Shown here: positions 19,032-26,080 of the stretch, in pieces
Numbering within the stretch: position 1 is the first letter of the stretch
Layout of the letters: every line of letters begins with the position of its first letter
Assembly: GCA_045531405.1 (NCBI GenBank)
Contig: JAZSDX010000053.1
Coordinates: 1-64,000 of the forward strand
DNA from: RGIG4079 sp045531405
Lineage (GTDB): Bacteria > Bacteroidota > Bacteroidia > Bacteroidales > Muribaculaceae
Length of the DNA: 64,000 nucleotides
Direction: 5' to 3'
Notes under the pieces: model-generated
The model's database searches: none
The model's input: only the letters and a program-made list of their open reading frames with translations
Told to the model about the DNA's origin: nothing
Position numbers and translations under genes: made by a program

Positions 19032-19068
19032 GTGCGAAGCACGGGAAATGCTTTCATGTGCTTCGCAC
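19032..19068. repeat. Strong hairpin in the long susC-ilv intergenic region
   Basis: GTGCGAAGCAC (19032-19042) and its exact complement (19058-19068) form an 11-bp stem; an inner GAAA/TTTC pairing can extend it. No T-run follows on either strand, so it is not a typical intrinsic terminator. The surrounding 18783-19279 is AT-rich; the only ORF there (18820-19146, plus strand) is low-complexity and unconvincing. This could be a regulator-binding site or part of an undescribed small RNA. Confidence 0.45.
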
Positions 19069-19279
19069 TACTTCAATGATTCAATCATATATAGGGGGCT
19101 TGTAATTTACAACAAGAACTCTCAACCGCATAAATTCAGCAACTGAACCCTCTTTTTGATGCTCTATCGACGCTTACCGGACAGCAATAATTTCCTATAC
19201 CACCAATTCCGAAACAATTATTTGAAATCTTCTAAAAATCACTTTTTGATGCCGTTATACTTATTTTATTCTATTTTTA

Positions 19280-19311
19280 TTTGCATTTTGTTATTAAAAA
19301 GCATAATTTTG
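19280..19311 (+). promoter_or_regulatory. Promoter of the ilv leader and operon
   Basis: TTTG (19280-19283), 20 bp, TAATTTTG (19304-19311): an exact Bacteroidota-type promoter. Transcription should start near 19318, only about 17 nt before the leader-peptide ATG at 19335. This is a typical geometry for translation-coupled attenuation. Confidence 0.75.
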
Positions 19312-19334
19312 CAACCAATTCAATAAAATGTTAG

Positions 19335-19412
19335 ATGAATCGTCAATATTTACAATCAAGTTTTAATATGACTCACCTGCATCATGTGGTTGCAGTCGTC
19401 AACGTCCTATAA
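19335..19412 (+). CDS. ilv leader peptide (valine-rich, 25 codons)
   Basis: A 25-codon ORF starts at the ATG at 19335 and stops at TAA 19410-19412. Its C-terminal ten residues are HHVVAVVNVL: five valines among the last eight residues, ending in leucine; Leu also occurs at positions 6 and 15. It sits between a near-consensus promoter and the alternative hairpins upstream of ilvD, the arrangement of classical ilv leader peptides in enterobacteria. Ribosome stalling at the clustered Val codons under valyl-tRNA shortage is the inferred signal. There is no Ile codon, so control should respond mainly to valine and perhaps leucine. Confidence 0.75.
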   Translation: MNRQYLQSSFNMTHLHHVVAVVNVL

Positions 19413-19530
19413 TTATGGGAGGGAAATTTGATTGTATATATTACACATTAAATATATATAATAACATATAACACAATGCCTCCCCACCATGCAACACGCA
19501 AAAGGGAGGCTTTGCAGTTAAAAACGGAGG
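19406..19530 (+). promoter_or_regulatory. Transcription or translation attenuator of ilvDBN
   Basis: Mutually exclusive pairings are visible. Segment 1, CCTAT (19406-19410, touching the leader stop codon), can pair with ATGGG (19415-19419). Segment 2, GGGAGG (19417-19422), can pair with CCTCCC (19479-19484, segment 3). Segment 3, as GCCTCCC (19478-19484), can instead pair with GGGAGGC (19504-19510, segment 4), giving a hairpin followed by TTTGCAGTT, a weak T-tract. A ribosome at the stop codon would mask segment 2 and favour 3:4; one stalled on Val codons would favour 2:3. A third GGAGG (19526-19530), the Shine-Dalgarno-like sequence of ilvD, can also compete for CCTCCC, so translational control is possible. 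Confidence 0.65.
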
Positions 19531-19539
19531 AAAAAAATT

Positions 19540-21369
19540 ATGAGTAAACCACTCAGAAGTGCAGCCAGCACACAAGGAAGAAGAATGGCAGGGGCTCGCG
19601 CTCTATGGCGTGCCAATGGTATGAAGGAGGAACAAATAGGCAAACCTATCATTGCCGTCGTCAATTCATTCACTCAATTTGTGCCCGGGCACACTCATCT
19701 CCACGAAATAGGTCAAATAGTAAAAGCCGAAATAGAAAAGCAAGGTTGCTTTGCTGCCGAGTTTAACACAATAGCCATCGACGATGGTATCGCAATGGGT
19801 CATGACGGGATGTTATATTCACTCCCCTCTCGCGACCTTATCGCCGACTCGGTAGAATATATGGTAAATGCGCATAAAGCCGACGCTATGGTGTGTATAT
19901 CTAACTGCGACAAAGTTACTCCCGGTATGCTCATGGCTGCCATGCGATTAAACATCCCTGCAATCTTCGTATCGGGAGGTCCTATGGAAGCCGGACGCCT
20001 TGGCGATCGCCCTCTTGACCTCATTGACATCATGATTGATGCCGCCGACGAAAGTGTTGATGACGACACTGTTACAAAACTTGAGCAACGAGGTTGCCCC
20101 ACATGTGGCTCATGCTCCGGAATGTTTACTGCCAACTCGATGAACTCGCTCAACGAAGCTATCGGTTTGGCTCTTCCCGGCAATGGAACAATCGTTGCCA
20201 CTCATGCCAATCGCACCGAGTTATTCAAGAAAGCAGCACAACAAATCGTAAAAAACACTTTTGCATACTACTACGATGACGACGAAAGCGTGTTGCCTCG
20301 TAATATCGCAACTCGCCAAGCGATGCTCAATGCTATGGCTCTCGACATTGCCATGGGAGGTTCTACAAATACAGTGCTTCACCTTCTTGCGATTGCTAAT
20401 GAAGCTGAAGCCCAATTTAACATGGACGATATTGACGCTCTTTCACGCAAGACTCCTGTATTATGTAAAGTTGCGCCAAACTCAAAATATCACATTCAAG
20501 ATGTAAACCGTGCAGGTGGTATCATCTCTATCATGAAAGTTCTTGCCGAAGAAGGTATTATTGACACAACCGTAAAACGCGTTGACGGTCTTACTCTTGG
20601 CGATGCTATTGAAAAATATGCTATCGGTGGCAAAAATTTCGATGCCGAAGCCGAAGCTATGTGGAAAAGCGCACCGGGCGAGAAGAAAAACATCGTACTC
20701 GGTTCGCAAAATTGCACCTACGACACCCTTGACACCGACCGTGAAAAAGGTTGTATTCGCGACTTTGAACACGCATACGTAAAAGATGGCGGGTTGGCAG
20801 TGCTACGTGGCAACATCGCTCTTGATGGTTGTGTTGTAAAAACTGCCGGTGTGGATGAAAGCATTTTCCACTTCTGTGGCCCTGCAAAAGTATTCGAATC
20901 ACAAGAAGATGCTGTTGAAAGCATCCTTCGCGACAAAGTTGTAGCCGGTGACGTGGTAGTTATCACTCACGAAGGTCCTAAAGGTGGTCCGGGCATGCAA
21001 GAAATGCTCTACCCCACAAGCTATATCAAGAGTAAACACTTGGGCAAAGAGTGTGCGCTCATTACCGACGGACGCTTCTCGGGTGGTACATCTGGACTTT
21101 CAATCGGGCACATTTCACCCGAAGCTGCAGCCGGGGGCAATATCGGTCTTGTTCGTGATGGTGACATTATTGATATCAACATTCCACAACGCACTATCAG
21201 CGTGGAAATCAGCGATGAAGAACTTGCCAACCGTCGCAAAGAGGAAGAAGCACGAGGCAAAGATGCATTCACACCACGCAATCGCAATCGTGTGATTTCA
21301 AAAGCTTTGCGCGCTTATGCGTCAATGGTAACATCGGCCGACAAAGGAGGCGTGAGAGGAGAGATATAA
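19540..21369 (+). CDS. ilvD: Dihydroxy-acid dehydratase
   Basis: The 609-residue enzyme dehydrates 2,3-dihydroxy-isovalerate and -methylvalerate to the 2-oxo acids in valine and isoleucine synthesis, using an iron-sulfur cluster and Mg. Family motifs are visible: CISNCDKVTPGM near residue 123 and GCPTCGSCSGMFTANSMN near 185-200 (cluster cysteines), AMGGSTNTVLHL near 270, and GPKGGPGMQEML plus TDGRFSGGTSGLSIGH in the C-terminal half. The start ATG is 9 bp after a strong GGAGG, rare in Bacteroidota and possibly part of the attenuator. It is the first structural gene of the ilv operon; a 52-bp AT-rich spacer separates it from ilvB. Confidence 0.97.
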   Translation: MSKPLRSAASTQGRRMAGARALWRANGMKEEQIGKPIIAVVNSFTQFVPGHTHLHEIGQIVKAEIEKQGCFAAEFNTIAIDDGIAMGHDGMLYSLPSRDLIADSVEYMVNAHKADAMVCISNCDKVTPGMLMAAMRLNIPAIFVSGGPMEAGRLGDRPLDLIDIMIDAADESVDDDTVTKLEQRGCPTCGSCSGMFTANSMNSLNEAIGLALPGNGTIVATHANRTELFKKAAQQIVKNTFAYYYDDDESVLPRNIATRQAMLNAMALDIAMGGSTNTVLHLLAIANEAEAQFNMDDIDALSRKTPVLCKVAPNSKYHIQDVNRAGGIISIMKVLAEEGIIDTTVKRVDGLTLGDAIEKYAIGGKNFDAEAEAMWKSAPGEKKNIVLGSQNCTYDTLDTDREKGCIRDFEHAYVKDGGLAVLRGNIALDGCVVKTAGVDESIFHFCGPAKVFESQEDAVESILRDKVVAGDVVVITHEGPKGGPGMQEMLYPTSYIKSKHLGKECALITDGRFSGGTSGLSIGHISPEAAAGGNIGLVRDGDIIDINIPQRTISVEISDEELANRRKEEEARGKDAFTPRNRNRVISKALRAYASMVTSADKGGVRGEI

Positions 21370-21421
21370 TGTATAATGCACAATGCATAATTCATAATTA
21401 GAAAATTTCAATTTACAATAT

Positions 21422-23137
21422 ATGGCTGAAAAAATAACAGGAGCCGAGGCTTTAATAAAGTCATTGATTGCCGAAGGAGTTGACCGTGTGTTTGGTTATC
21501 CCGGTGGCGCAATCATTCCGGTATATGACAAATTATATGATTATACCGACCAATTAAAACATATTCTCGTTCGCCATGAACAAGGTGCAACCCATGCTGC
21601 ACAAGGTTATGCTCGCGTAACCGGTCGTCCCGGCGTGGTTATCGTGACATCAGGTCCTGCCGCAACAAATGTAATTACCGGTTTGAGCGACGCTTTAATG
21701 GATAGCACTCCTTTGGTGGTGATTACCGGTCAAGTAGCATCATCGTTCCTTGGTAGCGATGCCTTCCAAGAAACCGACGTGGTAGGTATCACTCAACCTA
21801 TTACAAAGTGGGCAGTACAAATTCGCCGTGCCGAAGATATTCCCGCAGCAGTGGCTCGAGCCTTCTATATTGCAAACTCAGGACGCCCCGGTCCGGTAGT
21901 GCTTGATATTGCGAAAGATGCTCAAAATGGGCTTGTTGAATGGAATCACAAGAAATGCGACTATATTCGTAGCTATATCCCCTACCCCAAAATCAACGAC
22001 AACGATCTCAAAAAAGTAGCCGACATTATTAATTCGGCAAAACGTCCAATGCTTATTTCGGGACATGGTGTGATGATTTCGGGCGCAGAAAAAGAGCTTG
22101 CGGCTGTTGCCGAAAAAGCAAATATCCCTGTTGCTGCAACGCTTCTCGGTCTTTCAACCATGCCAAGTAATCACCCTCTATATAAAGGTATGCTTGGTAT
22201 GCATGGAAATATCGGTCCGAATGTCAACACAAATCGTTGCGATGTGTTGATAGCTATCGGTATGCGTTTCGACGACCGTGTAACGGGCGATACTTCAAAA
22301 TATGCAAAGCAAGCAAAAATCATCCATATCGACATCGACTCATCGGAATTTGACAAAAACATCAAAACCGATGCCACTATTCATGGCGATGCTCGTGAAG
22401 CGCTTGAAAAACTTCTACCTCTTATCAACCCTGCCGACCACAGCGAATGGCTCAAAACATTTGATGTATGCGACAAAGTCGAGCAAGAAAAAGTTGTGAA
22501 ACGTGAAGTATATCGCACCGAAGGCACGATGACAATGGGCGAAGTGGCATATAAAGTATCCAAAGCCACCGGCGACAAAGCTGTATTGGTTACCGATGTG
22601 GGACAAAATCAAATGTTCTCATCACGTTATTTCCGCTACACCGATCCCAAAAGCATTCTCACATCAGGAGGTCTTGGCACAATGGGATTTGGGCTACCCG
22701 CTTCTATCGGAGCTAAAATGGGTGCACCCGAACGCACAGTGTGCTTCTTCACCGGTGATGGCGGATTACAAATGACGATACAAGAACTCGGTACGATTAT
22801 GGAGTATGGTACCGATGTAAAAATCATACTTCTCAACAATAATTTCCTTGGCAATGTGCGTCAATGGCAAGAATTATTCTTCCAATGCCGTTTCTCTCAA
22901 ACACCAATGATTAACCCCGATTTTGTGGCAATAGCAAAAGCTTATGGCATCGCTGCCGAAAACGTAGAAACTCGTGAACAACTCGACGATGCTATCGCTC
23001 GTATGCTCAACCACAAAGGTGCTTATATGCTCAATGTAAATATTGACCATACCGATATGATTTTCCCAATGACACCTCCCGGAGCAGGCGTTGACACAAT
23101 CATGCTTAATGCCACTGAGATGTATCAAATCGACTAA
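21422..23137 (+). CDS. ilvB: Acetolactate synthase, large (catalytic) subunit
   Basis: This 571-residue TPP enzyme condenses pyruvate with pyruvate or 2-oxobutyrate, the first committed step to valine/leucine and isoleucine. Evidence: FGYPGGAIIPVYD at the N terminus, the activating Glu in VRHEQGATHAAQGYARVTGR, PGPVVLDIAKD, the FAD-like central domain, and the TPP motif FFTGDGGLQMTIQELGTI...LLNNNFLGNVRQWQE (about 440-485). The regulatory subunit follows 13 bp downstream. Confidence 0.97.
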   Translation: MAEKITGAEALIKSLIAEGVDRVFGYPGGAIIPVYDKLYDYTDQLKHILVRHEQGATHAAQGYARVTGRPGVVIVTSGPAATNVITGLSDALMDSTPLVVITGQVASSFLGSDAFQETDVVGITQPITKWAVQIRRAEDIPAAVARAFYIANSGRPGPVVLDIAKDAQNGLVEWNHKKCDYIRSYIPYPKINDNDLKKVADIINSAKRPMLISGHGVMISGAEKELAAVAEKANIPVAATLLGLSTMPSNHPLYKGMLGMHGNIGPNVNTNRCDVLIAIGMRFDDRVTGDTSKYAKQAKIIHIDIDSSEFDKNIKTDATIHGDAREALEKLLPLINPADHSEWLKTFDVCDKVEQEKVVKREVYRTEGTMTMGEVAYKVSKATGDKAVLVTDVGQNQMFSSRYFRYTDPKSILTSGGLGTMGFGLPASIGAKMGAPERTVCFFTGDGGLQMTIQELGTIMEYGTDVKIILLNNNFLGNVRQWQELFFQCRFSQTPMINPDFVAIAKAYGIAAENVETREQLDDAIARMLNHKGAYMLNVNIDHTDMIFPMTPPGAGVDTIMLNATEMYQID

Positions 23138-23150
23138 AACATTGTAAACA

Positions 23151-23699
23151 ATGGAAAAACAATTATTTACCGTAACCGTATTTTCTGAAAACCAGGTTGG
23201 TTTGCTCAACCAAATTTCAATTATATACACTCGCCGTTGCCTCAACATCGAGAGCCTATCAGTGAGTCCATCTTCAATCGAAGGGATACACAAATTCACT
23301 ATTACCACATGGAGCGACCGTGTGACAATGGAAAAGGTAGTAAAGCAAATCGAAAAACGTATCGACGTATTGAAATCATTCCTATACACCGATGACGAAA
23401 TTGTATATCAAGAAATTGCACTCTATAAAGTTCCCACAGAGCAACTCCTCAACGAGAAAAATTTAGAAGGAATCATTCGTCGTCACAATGCTCGCATTCT
23501 TGAAATCACAAAGGAATATACTGTGATTGAAAAATCGGGGCATAGCGACGAGACAGAGGCTTTGTTTGAGGAATTGAAGCATTACGACATACGCCAATTT
23601 GTGCGCAGTGGTCGTGTAGCAGTCACAAAGTCAACCGAAGAATATGTAACAATGTTCCTTGAAGAGCAAGCACGTCACCGTGCCGAAGGGCTAATCTAA
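23151..23699 (+). CDS. ilvN: Acetolactate synthase, small (regulatory) subunit
   Basis: The 182-residue protein has an N-terminal ACT domain (about 4-75: FTVTVFSENQVGLLNQISIIYTRR, with NIESLSVSPSSIEG) that normally binds valine for feedback inhibition, and a C-terminal domain of the IlvN/IlvH type (about 85-170). It stimulates and regulates IlvB. Length is typical. It begins 13 bp after ilvB and ends 6 bp before the thioesterase gene. Confidence 0.95.
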   Translation: MEKQLFTVTVFSENQVGLLNQISIIYTRRCLNIESLSVSPSSIEGIHKFTITTWSDRVTMEKVVKQIEKRIDVLKSFLYTDDEIVYQEIALYKVPTEQLLNEKNLEGIIRRHNARILEITKEYTVIEKSGHSDETEALFEELKHYDIRQFVRSGRVAVTKSTEEYVTMFLEEQARHRAEGLI

Positions 23700-23705
23700 A
23701 TACAA

Positions 23706-24449
23706 ATGAGACCAAAGGAACATACTCATAAATATTTTCTCACTGCAGGCGAATGTAATGCACAACGCCAAATGCCCATCACTCTCATCGCTCAACGAGT
23801 GATTGAAATTGCCACCGAACATGCCAATATACTCGGCGTGGGTTATAGCGATATGATTAAATTCAACTCGGGTTGGGTGTTGAGCCGCATGTCAATCGAA
23901 ATGACTCGCTATCCGGGAGTGAACGAGGAATACAGTTTAATTACATGGATTGAAGGTTTTAATCGACTTTATTCTGAGCGTAATATGGAGATTCAAGATG
24001 GAAATGGCGAAACAATAGGATATGTGCGAACAATATGGGTTGCAATCGACATGGACACTCGTCGTCCATCAGACCTTTCAAACATTTCTTGGCTTGCCGA
24101 AACAATCAACGATCGTCCTTGTCCTATTGCCAAGCAAAGCCGATTGATGCCGGTGAAAGATGAAGATGCCACAATTATGGTACAACATCAATTTAGAGTT
24201 ACCGACATTGATTTTAATCGCCACGTAAATAGCGTGAGGTATATGGATGCTTTGCTCAACCAATGGAATTTAGAGCATTTTGACAATAACGATATTGCTC
24301 GTTTTGAAATTCAATATCTCCACGAAACCCACTTTGGCGACAATGCTGTGGTTAAATCTAAAGTTGCCGATAATGTTGCCGAATCGGAGATTTCGGTTGG
24401 CGAAAACGCATCTTGTAGAGCAAAAATCTCTTTTATAAGCAAAATTTGA
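23706..24449 (+). CDS. Acyl-ACP thioesterase (FatA/B-like) inside the ilv operon
   Basis: The 247-residue protein has two hotdog domains of the bacterial acyl-ACP thioesterase family (PF01643 type). N-terminal domain motifs include GVGYSDMIKFNSGWVLSRM and YPGVNEEYSLITWIEGFNRLYSERNMEI; the C-terminal domain has the catalytic-type signature DIDFNRHVNSVRYMDALLNQW. These enzymes release fatty acids from acyl carrier protein. It starts only 6 bp after ilvN, so it is almost certainly translated from the same mRNA. As I recall, the same gene order occurs in other Bacteroidota; the metabolic reason is not established, though branched-chain 2-oxo acids are primers for the iso/anteiso fatty acids of this phylum. 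Confidence 0.9.
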   Translation: MRPKEHTHKYFLTAGECNAQRQMPITLIAQRVIEIATEHANILGVGYSDMIKFNSGWVLSRMSIEMTRYPGVNEEYSLITWIEGFNRLYSERNMEIQDGNGETIGYVRTIWVAIDMDTRRPSDLSNISWLAETINDRPCPIAKQSRLMPVKDEDATIMVQHQFRVTDIDFNRHVNSVRYMDALLNQWNLEHFDNNDIARFEIQYLHETHFGDNAVVKSKVADNVAESEISVGENASCRAKISFISKI

Positions 24450-24479
24450 CACAAAAATTAAATATTTAATTGCATTTTG

Positions 24480-24510
24480 TTGCTAAATTACAATTAAAGC
24501 AGTAAATTTG
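24480..24510 (+). promoter_or_regulatory. Internal promoter for ilvC
   Basis: TTG (24480-24482), 20 bp, TAAATTTG (24503-24510), about 38 bp upstream of the ilvC ATG. ilvC can therefore be transcribed apart from ilvDBN and its attenuator. The 12-mer TTGCATTTTGTT just upstream (24470-24481) also occurs at the ilvD promoter (19281-19292). Confidence 0.65.
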
Positions 24511-24548
24511 CAACAAAATCACAAAAAAACTAATATAACAATTCAATT

Positions 24549-25592
24549 ATGGCAAAAATGAATTTTGGCGGAGTTGAAGAAAACGTAATCCTCCGCGAAG
24601 AATTTCCCTTAGAAAAAGCTCGTGAAATCTTAAAAGACGAAACTATAGCTGTGATCGGTTATGGCGTTCAAGGTCCCGGTCAAAGTATGAACCTTCGTGA
24701 CAATGGCTTTAACGTAATCGTTGGTCAACGTCAAGGTAAAACATTTGAAAAAGCAATCGCTGACGGTTGGGTTCCAGGTGAAACACTTTTCAGCATCGAA
24801 GAAGCATGCGAAAAAGGTACTATCATCATGTGTCTTCTTTCTGACGCTGCTGTAATGTCGGTATGGCCTACTCTTAAACAATATCTCACACCAGGCAAAG
24901 CTCTCTACTTCTCTCACGGTTTTGCTCTCACATGGAGCGATCGCACAGGCGTAGTTCCTCCTGCTGATGTTGACGTTATTCTCGTTGCTCCTAAAGGCTC
25001 AGGTACATCATTGCGTACAATGTTCCTCGAAGGTCGCGGTTTGAACTCTTCATATGCAGTTTCTCAAGATGTTACAGGTCGTGCAACTGATCGTGCTCTT
25101 GCTCTCGGTATCGGTATCGGTTCAGGTTACCTCTTCGAAACCACTATCGAACGTGAAGCAACTTCTGACCTCACAGGTGAACGTGGTTCATTGATGGGTG
25201 CAATCCAAGGTTTGTTGCTCGCTCAATATGAAGTGCTCCGTGAAAACGGTCACACTCCTTCTGAAGCATTCAACGAAACAGTAGAAGAATTGACACAATC
25301 ATTGATGCCTCTCTTCGCTAAAAACGGTATGGACTGGATGTATGCAAACTGCTCTACCACTGCTCAACGTGGTGCTCTCGACTGGATGGGTCCATTCCAC
25401 GATGCAATCAAACCTGTTGTTCAACAACTTTATGATAGCGTAAAATCAGGTAACGAAGCTCAAATTTCAATCGACAGCAACTCACAACCCGACTATCGCG
25501 AAAAACTCGAAGAAGAACTTAAAGCCCTTCGTGAAAGCGAAATGTGGCAAACAGCTGTTACAGTACGCAAACTTCGTCCTGAAAACAACTAA
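24549..25592 (+). CDS. ilvC: Ketol-acid reductoisomerase, fungal-type
   Basis: The 347-residue enzyme isomerises and reduces acetolactate or acetohydroxybutyrate to the dihydroxy acids. It has the Rossmann motif IGYGVQGPGQSMNLRDNG and the metal-ligand region SDLTGERGSLMGAIQGLLLAQY, then GMDWMYANCSTTAQRGALDW. Wording such as APKGSGTSLRTMFLEGRGLNSSYAV, LRENGHTPSEAFNETVEE and SQPDYREKLEEEL is much closer to yeast Ilv5, as I remember it, than to E. coli or class I bacterial enzymes. Codons are strongly biased to GGT, CGT, CTC and AAC, suggesting high expression. It has its own promoter and a strong terminator. Confidence 0.95.
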   Translation: MAKMNFGGVEENVILREEFPLEKAREILKDETIAVIGYGVQGPGQSMNLRDNGFNVIVGQRQGKTFEKAIADGWVPGETLFSIEEACEKGTIIMCLLSDAAVMSVWPTLKQYLTPGKALYFSHGFALTWSDRTGVVPPADVDVILVAPKGSGTSLRTMFLEGRGLNSSYAVSQDVTGRATDRALALGIGIGSGYLFETTIEREATSDLTGERGSLMGAIQGLLLAQYEVLRENGHTPSEAFNETVEELTQSLMPLFAKNGMDWMYANCSTTAQRGALDWMGPFHDAIKPVVQQLYDSVKSGNEAQISIDSNSQPDYREKLEEELKALRESEMWQTAVTVRKLRPENN

Positions 25593-25623
25593 TCTACAAT
25601 CTCTCAGAGATATAAATAACGCA

Positions 25624-25661
25624 AAGTGCGACACTCACAACCGAGTGCCGCACTTTTTTTT
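25624..25661 (+). terminator. Intrinsic terminator after ilvC
   Basis: AAGTGCG (25624-25630) pairs with CGCACTT (25649-25655), with an inner CACTC/GAGTG stem, followed by an uninterrupted T-tract to 25661. Confidence 0.93.
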
Positions 25662-25681
25662 GTAACAAAACACAAAATTTA

Positions 25682-25713
25682 TTTGGTTAATTAATATATA
25701 ACCTATAACTTTG
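25682..25713 (+). promoter_or_regulatory. Promoter of the cobalamin-riboswitch operon
   Basis: TTTG (25682-25685), 20 bp, TAACTTTG (25706-25713): an exact Bacteroidota-type promoter ending just before the riboswitch. Confidence 0.7.
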
Positions 25714-25717
25714 CCGA

Positions 25718-25900
25718 TGTAATGGTGTGGATACCCAACCGGGTTACTCTACTTAATAGGGAATCAGGTGTAAATCCTGGACAGTCCCCGCTGCTGTGAG
25801 TTTCATTATCACTCACCGACATTCACAACCTGCCACTGAGGCGAAAGGCCTTGGGAAGGCGTCGGGATGAGGAAACGAGTCAGAAGACCTGCCACTACAT
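25718..25900 (+). ncRNA. Cobalamin (AdoCbl) riboswitch
   Basis: The aptamer shows the expected landmarks in order: an upstream stem with GGTGTGGATACCC, the conserved GGGAATCAGGTGTAAATCCTG...CAGTCCCCGCTGCTGTGA core, GAGGCGAAAGGCC-type stems, and a B12 box AGTCAGAAGACCTGCC (25878-25893). The 190-nt stretch after it can form ACTACAT (25894-25900) / ATGTAGT (25945-25951) next to a T-rich run near 25961-25980, and CCTAT/ATAGG (25987-26001) nested in GCACTC (25954-25959) / GAGTGC (26001-26006). I cannot tell whether the switch acts by termination or by masking translation. It should repress the downstream surface-uptake genes when cobalamin is plentiful. Confidence 0.95.
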
Positions 25901-26080
25901 TTATTTCAATAGCTTACGAGGTATGAGCTTTGAAAAGTTAAGACATGTAGTTAGCACTCGTCTTCTTTTTTCTTTGTTTCTGCCACCCTATACGAGATAG
26001 GAGTGCGTTTACATTTCAGGCTTGACAAGGTGTCGCCTCGAAGCTATTTTGATTAACAACTTAAATTATTAGTTATCAAA

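Noticed and set aside
18820..19146. 108-residue plus-strand ORF in the susC-ilv gap
   Set aside because: Low-complexity, AT-driven composition, no clear start signals, and it runs through the strong hairpin at 19032-19068. It looks like chance.
19328..19366. Alternative short leader ORF starting at ATG 19328
   Set aside because: It encodes a 12-residue peptide without Val/Leu enrichment and in another frame; the ORF from 19335 fits attenuation much better.
20482..21287. Several minus-strand ORFs of 70-100 residues inside ilvD
   Set aside because: Antisense shadows of a highly conserved gene; their sequences are rich in Ser/Pro/Arg as expected from reverse frames.
21370..21421. AT-rich spacer with TGCATAAT/TTCATAAT-like repeats between ilvD and ilvB
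   Set aside because: Too short and degenerate to call a mobile repeat, and no promoter match strong enough to report.
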